Shown: positions 1 through 7,561 of the stretch, piece by piece
Layout of the letters: each line of letters starts with the position of its first letter
Numbering within the stretch: the stretch's first letter is position 1
Assembly (NCBI GenBank): GCA_002369315.1
Contig: DFDW01000030.1
Span: forward strand, 141,974-205,973
Origin: Ruminococcaceae bacterium UBA3818
GTDB lineage: Bacteria; Bacillota; Clostridia; Oscillospirales; Ruminococcaceae
Reading direction: 5' to 3'
Length of the DNA: 64,000 bases
Position numbers and translations under genes: made by a program
Notes under the pieces: generated by a model
Database searches by the model: none
What the model was told of the DNA's origin: nothing
Seen by the model: the letters and a program-made list of their open reading frames with translations, nothing else

Positions 1-129
1 AACATCGTATTCTGGGAGGGCGAAGAGATGAAAAAAGCCGCTGAGGGCTTTTTGACCGTATTGTATAACGCGAACCCCAAGTCTGTCGGAGGAAAACTGC
101 CGGATGAAGGACTCTATTATCAAAAATAG
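1..129 (+). CDS. ABC transporter substrate-binding protein, C-terminal end (partial)
   Basis: This is the last 42 codons of a gene that begins before the window. The frame is open from base 1 and stops with TAG at 127-129. The tail ends in GLYYQK, and it lies directly upstream of a matching permease and ATPase, so it is most likely the extracytoplasmic solute-binding subunit of an SsuA/TauA/ThiY-like importer. Its 3' end overlaps the permease start by 26 bp, which implies co-translation. The ligand cannot be told from this fragment. The assignment rests mainly on context. Confidence 0.6.
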   Translation, partial: NIVFWEGEEMKKAAEGFLTVLYNANPKSVGGKLPDEGLYYQK

Positions 130-895
130 AATCGGGAAAAAAATTGCAAGGAGCGTCATGGTAGCGCTGCTGTGGCTTTTGCTGTGGCAGGCCGCGGCGA
201 TGGCGGTGGGACAGGAGCTTTTGCTGGTGTCTCCGATGACCATGCTGCGCCGGTTGGTTCAATTGGTAAGACAGCCTGTTTTCTGGCAGGCTGTCTTTTC
301 CTCATGCGGGCGGATTATGACGGGCGTTTTGCTGGCGCTTGCCATTGGCACGCTACTGGCGGCGCTGATGAGCCGTTTTTCATTTCTATACGCTTTTTTC
401 CGCCCGGCCCTGCAGGTGATCAAGGCCACGCCGGTAGCCTCCTTTATCATTTTGGCGCTTGTCTGGATCAAATCCTATGCGCTGGGCGCGTTTGCGGCTT
501 TTTTAATGGTTCTCCCGATGGTTTGGGCCAACTTATATGAGGGTATCGCCGCGGTGGATAAAAATCTGCTGGAGATGGCAAAAGCCTATCGGTTCTCCTT
601 CGGCAAAAAGCTGCGGTATCTGTATTTGCCCAGTCTGATGCCCTATTTTGCCGCGGCCTGCGGCACCGGTATCGGCATTGGATGGAAGGCGGGCATTGCC
701 GCCGAAGTTCTGGGGCTGCCCAAAAACTCCATCGGGAAAGCCCTTTACAACGCCAAGATTTATCTGGAAATGCCGGACCTGTTTTGCTGGACGGCAGTGA
801 TCATCCTGCTGAGTCTGTTGTTTGAAAAACTGGCGGCATGGATACTGCGGGCCCTTACCAGCCGGCTGGCGGCGGAGAAGGAGGCGCAGCGATGA
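104..895 (+). CDS. ABC transporter permease, SsuC/TauC-like
   Basis: Integral membrane subunit of an importer for a small organic solute (nitrate/sulfonate/taurine/thiamine-precursor class). The 263-residue protein is the usual length for the family. It has a first membrane segment near residues 17-37, several further hydrophobic helices, and an EAA-type cytoplasmic loop around 155-180 (LLEMAKAY followed by LPSLMPYF) that docks on the ATPase. The ATG at 104 has GGAGGA ten bases upstream and lies inside the end of the substrate-binding gene. Its TGA overlaps the ATPase start as ATGA. The three genes form one operon. The substrate is unknown; a riboswitch or pathway gene that would name it may lie upstream of the window. 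Confidence 0.85.
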   Translation: MKDSIIKNRIGKKIARSVMVALLWLLLWQAAAMAVGQELLLVSPMTMLRRLVQLVRQPVFWQAVFSSCGRIMTGVLLALAIGTLLAALMSRFSFLYAFFRPALQVIKATPVASFIILALVWIKSYALGAFAAFLMVLPMVWANLYEGIAAVDKNLLEMAKAYRFSFGKKLRYLYLPSLMPYFAAACGTGIGIGWKAGIAAEVLGLPKNSIGKALYNAKIYLEMPDLFCWTAVIILLSLLFEKLAAWILRALTSRLAAEKEAQR

Positions 896-1485
896 TCCGA
901 ATCGAAAATTTGCAAAAATCATATGACGGAAAGCCGGTGCTGGATCATTTTTCTCTGACCCTGCCGGACAGCGGGATCGTCTGCCTGACCGGCGCTTCCG
1001 GACGAGGCAAAACGACCCTGCTGCGGATTTTAGCCGGATTGGAACCGGCGGATGGCGGCAGTATTACCGGCCTGGGAGGCCGGAAAATCGCTTTTGTCTT
1101 CCAGGAGGACCGGTTGCTGCCTTGGATTACGGCGGAGCAAAATATCCATCTGGCACAGCCGCACGGCGCAAAATGCGAGGTTCGCGACCTGTTGGCACAG
1201 GCCGGGCTGGAACCGGCAGACGGGCAAAAGCGCCCTGAGCAGTTGTCCGGGGGACAGTGCCGCAGGATCGCTTTTTTGCGAGGCATTGGCTTTTTAGGGG
1301 ATACGCCGGATGGGATCCTGCTTTTGGATGAGCCGTTCAACGGCCTGGATGCGGCAGCGGCACAGAGGGTATGCCAAATGATCCGCAGCCTGCCCAACCG
1401 GACCCTGACGATTCTGGTCAGCCATCAGTTGACGCCGGTGCAAAGCCTGGAGGCGAAATTTTTTTCCATGGACGATCTGCGGTAA
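892..1485 (+). CDS. ABC transporter ATP-binding protein, SsuB/TauB-like
   Basis: Cytoplasmic ATPase that powers the importer encoded just upstream. All nucleotide-binding motifs are visible: Walker A GASGRGKTT (residues 34-42), Q-loop at Q71 in FQEDRLLPW, signature LSGGQ (118-122), Walker B ILLLDEP (142-148) and the switch His in VSH. At 197 residues it is shorter than the usual 240-260, because the C-terminal tail after the H-loop is nearly absent; the catalytic core is complete. I use the ATG at 892, which overlaps the permease stop (ATGA), rather than longer upstream frames that would run into the permease. A terminator follows directly. Confidence 0.9.
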   Translation: MIRIENLQKSYDGKPVLDHFSLTLPDSGIVCLTGASGRGKTTLLRILAGLEPADGGSITGLGGRKIAFVFQEDRLLPWITAEQNIHLAQPHGAKCEVRDLLAQAGLEPADGQKRPEQLSGGQCRRIAFLRGIGFLGDTPDGILLLDEPFNGLDAAAAQRVCQMIRSLPNRTLTILVSHQLTPVQSLEAKFFSMDDLR

Positions 1486-1513
1486 AGGCGAAGGGATTCC
1501 CTTCGCCTTTTTT
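1484..1513 (+). terminator. Rho-independent terminator after the ABC importer operon
   Basis: A perfect 12-bp stem (AAAGGCGAAGGG / CCCTTCGCCTTT) with an ATT loop and a following T run. The stem begins inside the stop codon of the ATPase gene. Confidence 0.9.
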
Positions 1514-1603
1514 ACTGGCGTGCGGCGCCGGTGAGAAAAACGTTTTCCTCTTTTCCTGGCAGAGGTCATTTATGAAATTGCTATGAATTTAACATTCTTC
1601 CTC

Positions 1604-1632
1604 TTGAAAAGCGTTGCAAAGTTCGATATAAT
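1604..1632 (+). promoter_or_regulatory. Sigma-A promoter of pckG
   Basis: TTGAAA at 1604-1609, a 17-bp spacer, and a consensus TATAAT at 1627-1632. It lies about 97 bp upstream of the PEP carboxykinase start, leaving a leader of roughly 90 nt. Confidence 0.75.
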
Positions 1633-1686
1633 GATATACGTGGAAAATTTGGATTTTGCAAACAAAAAATCCAAATGAATGAAACG

Positions 1687-1710
1687 AAAACCGATGGAAA
1701 CATCGGTTTT
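1687..1710 (+). promoter_or_regulatory. Perfect hairpin in the pckG leader
   Basis: AAAACCGATG and CATCGGTTTT form a perfect 10-bp stem closed by a GAAA tetraloop. It ends two bases before the AAGGAG ribosome binding site of pckG. GNRA-type loops stabilise RNA, so an mRNA-protecting or translation-tuning role is plausible. There is no T run after it, so it is not a terminator. Confidence 0.6.
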
Positions 1711-1728
1711 GAAAGGAGAGCAAAAAGT

Positions 1729-3501
1729 ATGGCACTGACGAAGAATCCAAATGTATTAAAATGGCTGGATGAGATGGTTGCGCTGACTACCCCGGACCAG
1801 GTTGTCTGGATCGATGGCAGCGAGGAGCAGCTCAAAGCCCTGAGAGCCGAAGCAATCGCCACCGGCGAAATGGAGGAACTCAACCAGGAAAAGCTTCCCG
1901 GCTGTCTGCTGCACAGAACCCGTCCCAGCGACGTTGCCCGCGTGGAGAACAGAACCTTTATCTGCTCCCGGAAAAAAGAGGATGCAGGTCCCACCAATAA
2001 CTGGGAAGATCCCAAGGTAATGTATGAGAAACTGGGAAAACTCTTTAACGGTGTAATGAAAGGCCGTACCATGTACGTCATTCCTTACTCCATGGGTCCG
2101 ATCGGCTCTCCCTTCTCCAAAGTCGGCGTTGAGCTGACCGACTCGATTTATGTTGTTCTGAACATGGACATCATGACCAGAATGGGCGCGCAGGCTTTTG
2201 AGAACCTGGGCGACGAGTCCAATGACTTTGTAAGAGGTCTCCATTCCAAAGCCAATATTGACGAGAACGAAAGATATATTGTCCACTTCCCGGAGGATAA
2301 CACCATTTGGTCCATTAACTCCGCTTACGGCGGCAACGTGCTGCTGGGCAAAAAGTGCTTTGCGCTCCGGATTGCTTCTTACCAGGGCAAGAACGAAGGC
2401 TGGATGGCCGAGCATATGCTGATTTTGGGCATCGAGAATCCGCAGGGCGAAGTGAAATACGTCACCGCTGCATTCCCGTCTGCCTGCGGCAAAACCAACC
2501 TGGCTATGTTGATCCCGCCGGAGATTTATAAAGAAAAAGGTTATAAGGTATGGACAGTCGGCGACGATATCGCCTGGATGCGGATTGGTCCCGACGGAAG
2601 ACTTTGGGCCATCAACCCGGAGAACGGCTTCTTCGGCGTAGCGCCCGGCACCAATGCGAAATCCAACCCCAACGCGCTGGCTTCCACCCGCAAGAACACC
2701 ATCTTTACCAACGTGTGCCACAATATGGATGACAACACTGTTTGGTGGGAAGGTCTGGACAAAAACCCGCCGAAAAACGCCATTGACTGGAAAGGCCAGC
2801 CGTGGGACGGCACCACTTCCACCGAGAAGGGCGCGCACCCCAACTCCCGGTTTACCGCTCCGGCGATCAACTGCCCTTGCATCAGCGATAAATTCAACGA
2901 TCCGCAGGGCGTGCCGATCTCCGCGATCATCTTTGGCGGTCGTCGCGCGAAAACCGCTCCGCTGGTTTACCAGGCAAGAGATTGGGAGCATGGCGTGTTC
3001 GTAGGCTCCATCATGGCTTCTGAGACGACTGCTGCCGCTGCCGGTGCTGTCGGCGTTGTTCGCCGCGACCCGATGGCGATGCTGCCTTTCTGCGGCTACC
3101 ATATGGGCGATTACTTCCAGCATTGGCTCGATATGGGCAAAAAGCTGGGAGACAAAGCGCCGAAAATCTTCAATGTCAACTGGTTCCGGACTGATGACGA
3201 AGGACACTTCATCTGGCCGGGCTTTGGCGATAACATGCGCGTTCTGATGTGGATTCTGGACCGCTGCGAAGGCAAAGCCGACGCGGTAGAGACTCCCATT
3301 GGCTACGAGCCCAAACCCGAAGACATCAACCTGGAGGGCTTGAATATCGATATCGAGACCCTCAAAGGCTTGCTGGATGTGGACAAAGAGCTCTGGAAAG
3401 AAGATGCTGCCGGCATCGAGGAATTCTACCAGAAATTTGGCGACAAGCTCCCCAAAGAACTGAAAGCTGAACTGGAGACTCTGAAAAAGAATCTGGACTA
3501 A
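1729..3501 (+). CDS. pckG: Phosphoenolpyruvate carboxykinase (GTP)
   Basis: Interconverts oxaloacetate plus GTP with phosphoenolpyruvate, CO2 and GDP. In fermenting anaerobes it often runs toward oxaloacetate to feed succinate production or anaplerosis. The protein is 590 residues, typical of the GTP class. The nucleotide loop FPSACGKTN (from residue 249, with Cys253 and Lys255) is the hallmark of GTP-dependent enzymes and differs from the ATP-dependent family. The start is the ATG at 1729 after AAAGGAG; an in-frame ATG at 1675 lies before the leader hairpin and has no ribosome site. It is transcribed alone from a strong promoter, which suggests high expression. Confidence 0.97.
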   Translation: MALTKNPNVLKWLDEMVALTTPDQVVWIDGSEEQLKALRAEAIATGEMEELNQEKLPGCLLHRTRPSDVARVENRTFICSRKKEDAGPTNNWEDPKVMYEKLGKLFNGVMKGRTMYVIPYSMGPIGSPFSKVGVELTDSIYVVLNMDIMTRMGAQAFENLGDESNDFVRGLHSKANIDENERYIVHFPEDNTIWSINSAYGGNVLLGKKCFALRIASYQGKNEGWMAEHMLILGIENPQGEVKYVTAAFPSACGKTNLAMLIPPEIYKEKGYKVWTVGDDIAWMRIGPDGRLWAINPENGFFGVAPGTNAKSNPNALASTRKNTIFTNVCHNMDDNTVWWEGLDKNPPKNAIDWKGQPWDGTTSTEKGAHPNSRFTAPAINCPCISDKFNDPQGVPISAIIFGGRRAKTAPLVYQARDWEHGVFVGSIMASETTAAAAGAVGVVRRDPMAMLPFCGYHMGDYFQHWLDMGKKLGDKAPKIFNVNWFRTDDEGHFIWPGFGDNMRVLMWILDRCEGKADAVETPIGYEPKPEDINLEGLNIDIETLKGLLDVDKELWKEDAAGIEEFYQKFGDKLPKELKAELETLKKNLD

Positions 3502-3521
3502 GCGGCCGACGCCTGTCCTTT

Positions 3522-3549
3522 GGAAAGCCCTGGGAAGCCAGGGCTTTCC
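3522..3549 (+). terminator. Hairpin terminator after pckG
   Basis: A perfect 12-bp stem (GGAAAGCCCTGG / CCAGGGCTTTCC) with a GAAG loop. The downstream T run is interrupted, so some read-through into the next small gene is likely. Confidence 0.65.
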
Positions 3550-3582
3550 TGTTATTTTCCACTTTCCAAAGGAGGAACTTTT

Positions 3583-3729
3583 ATGCTTCACCATCCGGTA
3601 CAGCCCGCTGTCGGAAAGAATACCCGCTGGAGAGGAATTGTGGCCCTGACCATGGCCGCGGCGGGAACCGTTTCTTTTGTTATCGCCATGTTGGCCAGCG
3701 CTTTCGTGATGGCCCGAAAAGGGGAATAG
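3583..3729 (+). CDS. Small single-pass membrane protein
   Basis: A 48-residue protein with a basic, His-containing N-terminus, one hydrophobic segment at about residues 19-43 and a short charged tail (MARKGE). A strong AAAGGAGG lies 7 bases upstream of the ATG at 3583, which supports real translation. No independent promoter was seen, so it may depend on read-through from pckG. I do not recognise the family. It could be a small regulatory membrane peptide or an inner-membrane microprotein; nothing in the sequence gives a function. Confidence 0.55.
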   Translation: MLHHPVQPAVGKNTRWRGIVALTMAAAGTVSFVIAMLASAFVMARKGE

Positions 3730-3777
3730 ACGCAATAAGAACAGGGCACGGTAAATAGGCGCGCATGTAAAAAATGA

Positions 3778-4085
3778 ATACAGGATCCGGAGGGACTGAA
3801 GCTCCACACCTTCCCGGAAAGCGAGTGGACGATGTTCTCTGCGAAAGGTCCCCTGTCTGGCACCCTGCAAAGCCTAAACACCCAGGTCTGGAAAGAGTGG
3901 TACCCAAACGAGGGGCAAAATATCGGGGAAACGGAAAGGTAATGCTGGAAGTCTACACCCACGGCGATATGCAAAGTCCCGACTACGAATGTGGGATCTG
4001 GGTGCCGATATGCAAACCCGAAGAAGAAAATGAGCGAGAAGCGGCGGAGATGGTTTCGGCGATGACGATGACCGGAATTTTGTAA
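3778..4085 (+). pseudogene. Remnant of a GyrI-like/AraC effector-binding domain protein
   Basis: Two adjacent frames together encode the C-terminal part of a GyrI-like small-molecule-binding domain of the type fused to AraC regulators. The first frame runs to a TAA at 3940-3942 and contains FPESEWTMF and TQVWKEWYP. The second frame, from 3942, contains LEVYTHGDMQSPDYECGIW, which is the family's diagnostic closing motif. The break between them is a frameshift, and no N-terminal half or DNA-binding domain is found upstream. It is a decayed gene, not a functional ligand-binding protein. The matching by family is from memory of the motif. Confidence 0.65.
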
Positions 4086-4155
4086 GCTCCTTTCCGTCGA
4101 CCATCCGGAGGAAAAGAGTGGTCTGCGGAAAACCGGCGAGAAACTTGTTTTCGGC

Positions 4156-4197
4156 AAAAAAAGACGGCGCAAAAAGCATTTTTGCACCGTCTTTTTT
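4156..4197. terminator. Bidirectional terminator
   Basis: A long near-perfect stem starting AAAAAAGACGG and ending CCGTCTTTTTT, with one mismatch, and T runs on both strands. It separates rightward transcription from the leftward nrdDG operon. Confidence 0.85.
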
Positions 4198-4215
4198 GTA
4201 TCGACTTTTTCGTTT

Positions 4216-4356
4216 TTATTTTGCTGGATTCAAATGATTTTTCATGTGCGACTTAGCCAACGCCAGACGCTGTTTTCTGTTTGTGTACCTCTTCCCATAT
4301 CGCAGCCTGCCGGCAGGATTTCGATACAACAGGGGCGCTTTCCAGAAGCCGATCAC
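4216..4356 (-). CDS. Candidate small basic protein coupled to nrdG
   Basis: A 46-codon frame that begins with GTG at 4356 overlapping the nrdG stop as GTGA and ends at TAA 4216-4218, just before the bidirectional terminator. The product is very basic (for example LRYGKRYTNRKQRLALAK) with no hydrophobic segment. The 4-bp stop/start overlap and its fit between nrdG and the terminator argue for translation by coupling. Against it are the lack of a recognisable family and the chance that a short frame is fortuitous. No function is assigned. Confidence 0.3.
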   Translation of the reverse strand: MIGFWKAPLLYRNPAGRLRYGKRYTNRKQRLALAKSHMKNHLNPAK

Positions 4357-4862
4357 TGTCCAATTGGCGCCAAAACCGCTTTTCCCTGCGCCAAAGACTG
4401 GGGCAGATCCAAAATTCGTTGATTTTGGCTGCCGCGGAACAGCAGCGTCAAATCCCGCTGGGCCAGAACAAAAGGACCGTCCACCAGGAAATCCCCTTCC
4501 TGCAGAAGGGCCATCACATCGGGGTCCTGTTCCTCTATCAGCTTTTCAAATATACTACCTGTATAAATAAACAAGTTTAATCCCAATTTTTTGATTTCCT
4601 GCGCCAGCGGCAGCAGTGCTTTCGCCTGGCAAAGAGGCTCTCCGCCGGAAAAGGTAACGCCATCCAGCAAGGGATTTTTTTTGATTTCCGCCAGAATTTT
4701 TTCCGGTGCGCAATCATAGCCGCCGGAAAAATCATGGGTTTCGGGGTTGTGGCAGCCCTCACAATGATGAGGGCAGCCCTGTACAAAAACGGTGAAGCGG
4801 ATGCCCGGGCCATCCACGATGGACTCCCGGACCACTCCCGCCAGCCGGATCGGTTTTGACAT
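4353..4862 (-). CDS. nrdG: Anaerobic ribonucleotide reductase activating enzyme
   Basis: Radical SAM enzyme that uses a [4Fe-4S] cluster and S-adenosylmethionine to place the glycyl radical on NrdD. The cluster motif GCPHHCEGCHN gives Cys30, Cys34 and Cys37 (CX3CX2C), and FSGGEPL is the SAM-binding GGE motif. The length of 169 residues fits the family. I prefer the ATG at 4862 because GAGAGGA lies 8 bases before it; the upstream in-frame ATG at 4871 would overlap that site. It lies downstream of nrdD, with a partial terminator between them that should lower its level relative to NrdD. Confidence 0.95.
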   Translation of the reverse strand: MSKPIRLAGVVRESIVDGPGIRFTVFVQGCPHHCEGCHNPETHDFSGGYDCAPEKILAEIKKNPLLDGVTFSGGEPLCQAKALLPLAQEIKKLGLNLFIYTGSIFEKLIEEQDPDVMALLQEGDFLVDGPFVLAQRDLTLLFRGSQNQRILDLPQSLAQGKAVLAPIGQ

Positions 4863-4890
4863 AACAAACATCCTCTCGTAAAAAGGTAGA

Positions 4891-4923
4891 AATCATCTGA
4901 TTTTGAGCGAAAAACAGATGATT
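4891..4923 (-). other. Hairpin between nrdD and nrdG
   Basis: AATCATCTG and CAGATGATT form a perfect 9-bp inverted repeat with a 15-nt loop, just upstream of the nrdG ribosome site. It could be an RNA-processing or stability element in the intercistronic region. Confidence 0.4.
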
Positions 4924-4941
4924 TTGGCTCTTTTTTCAAAG

Positions 4942-4968
4942 AAAAAGGCGGACGATTGCCCGCCTTTT
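4942..4968 (-). terminator. Intercistronic terminator after nrdD
   Basis: A 9-bp stem (AAAAGGCGG / CCGCCTTTT) with an 8-nt loop, followed on the minus strand by a T run. It begins 12 bp after the nrdD stop. nrdG has no obvious promoter of its own, so partial read-through is the likely way it is expressed. Confidence 0.6.
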
Positions 4969-4979
4969 ATTCTTTTGGG

Positions 4980-7316
4980 TTAAATCTGTTCCACGTCGGA
5001 TACGCCGTGTTTCACACGATCGTGCTCTTCGGCGCGCTTAGCGTTGTTCCAATGATCCATCGTTCCCACCAGATAACCGGTGATGCGGCGGATTCTCTCG
5101 AACGCCTCGCTTCCGTCCCCCTCATGGCGCCCGCAGCCGGGACATTCATTGTCGATGATGCCGGTATAGCCGCAGCAGGGGTCCCGGTCGACCGGATGGT
5201 TGATGGAACCGTAGCCAATACCCGCTTCTTTCATGCAGCGAACGACCTTTTCAAAAGCGTCCAGGTTCTTCAGCGGATCGCCGTCCATTTCAATATAGGA
5301 GATATGGCCGCCGTTGGTCAGATTGTGATACGGCGCCTCCAGGCGGATTTTATCAAATGCGGAGATATTGTAGTACACCGGAACGTGGAACGAGTTGGTG
5401 TAATAATCCCGATCGGTCACGCCGGGGATAATGCCGTATTTTTGTTTATCGATGCGGACGAACCGGCCGGAAAGTCCTTCTGCGGGAGTGGCAATCAACG
5501 AATAGTTAAATCCGGTTTTTTCGCTCATTTCATCCATGCGTTTGCGCATGTAGCCTACAATATCCAGTCCCAGATTCTGCGCTTCCTGCGATTCCCCATG
5601 GTGTTTGCCAATCAGCGCTTTCAGGCATTCGGCCAAGCCGATGAAGCCCACCGTAAGGGTGCCGTGCTTGAGCACCTCGCCCACCTCATCATTCGGGCCC
5701 AGTTTATCCGAATCCAGCCAAACGCCCTGGCCCATGAGGAAGGGGTAATTGCGGACTTTTTTGGCTGCCTGGATTTTATAGCGGGCCATCAGCTGATTGG
5801 AAACCAAATCCAGCATACGATCCAGCTGCTCGAAGAAAAAGTCCACATTGCCGTTGGCTTTGATCGCCAGACGGGGCAGGTTGATGGAGGTAAAACTTAA
5901 GTTGCCGCGGCCGCAGGTTACTTCACGGGTGCGGTCGTAGTTATTGGCCATAACACGGGTCCGGCAGCCCATATAGGCCACTTCGGTATTGTAGTCGCCC
6001 TCTTTGTAATACTGGAGGTTGAACGGTGCGTCGAGGAAAGAGAAGTTGGGGAACAGCCGTTTGGCCGATACCCGGCAAGCCAGCTTAAACAAATCATAGT
6101 TGGGATCGCCCGGATTGTAGTTGACCCCCTCTTTCACTTTGAAGATGTGAATGGGGAAGATCGGCGTTTCACCGTTGCCCAGGCCTGCATCCTCCGCTTT
6201 GAGAATGCACTCGATCACCATTCGGCCCTCGGGAGAAGTATCGGTGCCGTAGTTGATAGAGGAAAAAGGAACCTGCGCACCGGCGCGGGAGTGCATGGTA
6301 TTCAGGTTGTGGACCAGCGCCTCCATTGCCTGATAGGTAGAACGATGGGTCTCTTTTTTGGCGTTTTTCACTGCGAACCGCTGGATTTTTTCCACCAGCT
6401 CTTCCGGAACGTATTTGGCCAGCTCCGGCGCCTCATATTCATGATAGCCGTTGTCGTCGGCCAAGACGGGATAAAGGCCGCTTTGTTTTTCCACATCGGC
6501 CGCGATTTGCTTGGCAACCGCTTCGCCGTCTTCCAGGCCGCCCAGCAATTCCAGCGCCCGTCCTACGTTGCGGGAATAGATCCGGCGATAGGTTTTGCGC
6601 ACGCCGGGAGCCATGCCGTAATCGAAGTTGGGGATGCTTTGGCCGCCGTGCTGGTCGTTCTGGTTGGACTGGATGGCGATACAGGCCAGAGCTGAATAGC
6701 TGGCGATATCATTGGGTTCCCGCAAAAAGCCGTGACCGGTGCAGAAGCCGTCTTTAAACAGTTTGACAATATCGATTTGGCAGCAGGTGGTGGTCAGCGT
6801 GTAGAAATCCAGATCGTGGATGTGGATATCTCCCTCCGCGTGGGCTTTGGAGAACACCGGATCCAGCACATACATTTCGCAGAACTGCTTGGAACCCTCG
6901 GAGCCGTATTTCAGCATGGTGCCCATGGGGGTATCGCCGTCGATGTTGGCGTTTTCCCGTTTAATGTCGTTGTCTGCCGCCGGTTTGAAAGTAAGATCCT
7001 CATAAATGCGCATCAACTTGGTGTTCATGTCACGGACACGGGTGCGCTCCGCCCGATAGAGAATGAATTCCTTTGCGGTGCGGGCATGTCCGTTTTCGAT
7101 GAGGATCTTCTCTACCGCATCCTGCACCTGCTCCACCGCGGGGCGGGTTTCATGCAACTCGTCGGTCAGGTAAGCGATGACCTTTTGGGTCAACTCTTCC
7201 GCCATTTCCCTGTCGTTGCCGCCCAAAACCTGTGCGGCCTTATAAATAGCGTCGGTTATTTTGGTGGAATCAAAAGGGACCTGCCGTCCGTCTCGCTTGA
7301 TAATCATTTCAATCAT
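4980..7316 (-). CDS. nrdD: Anaerobic ribonucleoside-triphosphate reductase
   Basis: Class III ribonucleotide reductase; reduces ribonucleoside triphosphates to deoxyribonucleotides under anoxia, using a glycyl radical. The N-terminus (IIKRDGRQVPFD) is an ATP-cone allosteric domain covering about the first 95 residues. The C-terminus carries the zinc ligands CCGY and CPGCG, and the radical glycine, most likely Gly747 in ITGYL. At 778 residues it is full length. The ATG at 7316 follows AAAGGAC with good spacing. A perfect palindrome upstream suggests NrdR control. It is probably the first gene of a nrdD-nrdG unit. Confidence 0.97.
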   Translation of the reverse strand: MIEMIIKRDGRQVPFDSTKITDAIYKAAQVLGGNDREMAEELTQKVIAYLTDELHETRPAVEQVQDAVEKILIENGHARTAKEFILYRAERTRVRDMNTKLMRIYEDLTFKPAADNDIKRENANIDGDTPMGTMLKYGSEGSKQFCEMYVLDPVFSKAHAEGDIHIHDLDFYTLTTTCCQIDIVKLFKDGFCTGHGFLREPNDIASYSALACIAIQSNQNDQHGGQSIPNFDYGMAPGVRKTYRRIYSRNVGRALELLGGLEDGEAVAKQIAADVEKQSGLYPVLADDNGYHEYEAPELAKYVPEELVEKIQRFAVKNAKKETHRSTYQAMEALVHNLNTMHSRAGAQVPFSSINYGTDTSPEGRMVIECILKAEDAGLGNGETPIFPIHIFKVKEGVNYNPGDPNYDLFKLACRVSAKRLFPNFSFLDAPFNLQYYKEGDYNTEVAYMGCRTRVMANNYDRTREVTCGRGNLSFTSINLPRLAIKANGNVDFFFEQLDRMLDLVSNQLMARYKIQAAKKVRNYPFLMGQGVWLDSDKLGPNDEVGEVLKHGTLTVGFIGLAECLKALIGKHHGESQEAQNLGLDIVGYMRKRMDEMSEKTGFNYSLIATPAEGLSGRFVRIDKQKYGIIPGVTDRDYYTNSFHVPVYYNISAFDKIRLEAPYHNLTNGGHISYIEMDGDPLKNLDAFEKVVRCMKEAGIGYGSINHPVDRDPCCGYTGIIDNECPGCGRHEGDGSEAFERIRRITGYLVGTMDHWNNAKRAEEHDRVKHGVSDVEQI

Positions 7317-7398
7317 GTTACAACGTCCTTTCTGTTTTTACAAAGTGAATCAAAGGAGACCACCGGCATATACCCGATGGACGAAAACTACTCACTGT

Positions 7399-7428
7399 AT
7401 ACTACGCATGCGGTTATTCATAAATCAA
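7399..7428 (-). promoter_or_regulatory. Putative nrdD promoter
   Basis: On the minus strand TTGATT (7423-7428) and TAGTAT (7399-7404) are separated by 18 bp. The -35 element touches the palindrome at 7429-7448, so a protein bound there would be placed to block RNA polymerase. Confidence 0.5.
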
Positions 7429-7448
7429 CACCACAATATATTGTGGTG
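7429..7448. promoter_or_regulatory. Perfect 20-bp palindrome, NrdR-box-like operator
   Basis: CACCACAATATATTGTGGTG reads the same on both strands. Its core matches the general form of NrdR boxes (C-A/T-A-T-A-T-A-T-A/T-G with flanking dyad bases). It lies 113 bp upstream of nrdD. NrdR sites usually occur in pairs; only weaker AT-rich candidates (around 7391-7406 and 7462-7471) were seen nearby, with atypical spacing. Confidence 0.6.
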
Positions 7449-7561
7449 CGCGAACAGTTTTTATTGTATAGCGAGGGAGATGAAAAGTCAATAGGAAGAC
7501 AAGATTTTGGATACTTCGCTCAAACTTTGTCACTTTGCACAATTTCCAGGAGATTCTCCTG

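Noticed and set aside
1756..3870. 704-codon open frame on the minus strand opposite pckG
   Set aside because: It is antisense to a clearly coding, conserved enzyme gene, has no ribosome site or family motif, and arises from the GC-rich third positions of pckG.
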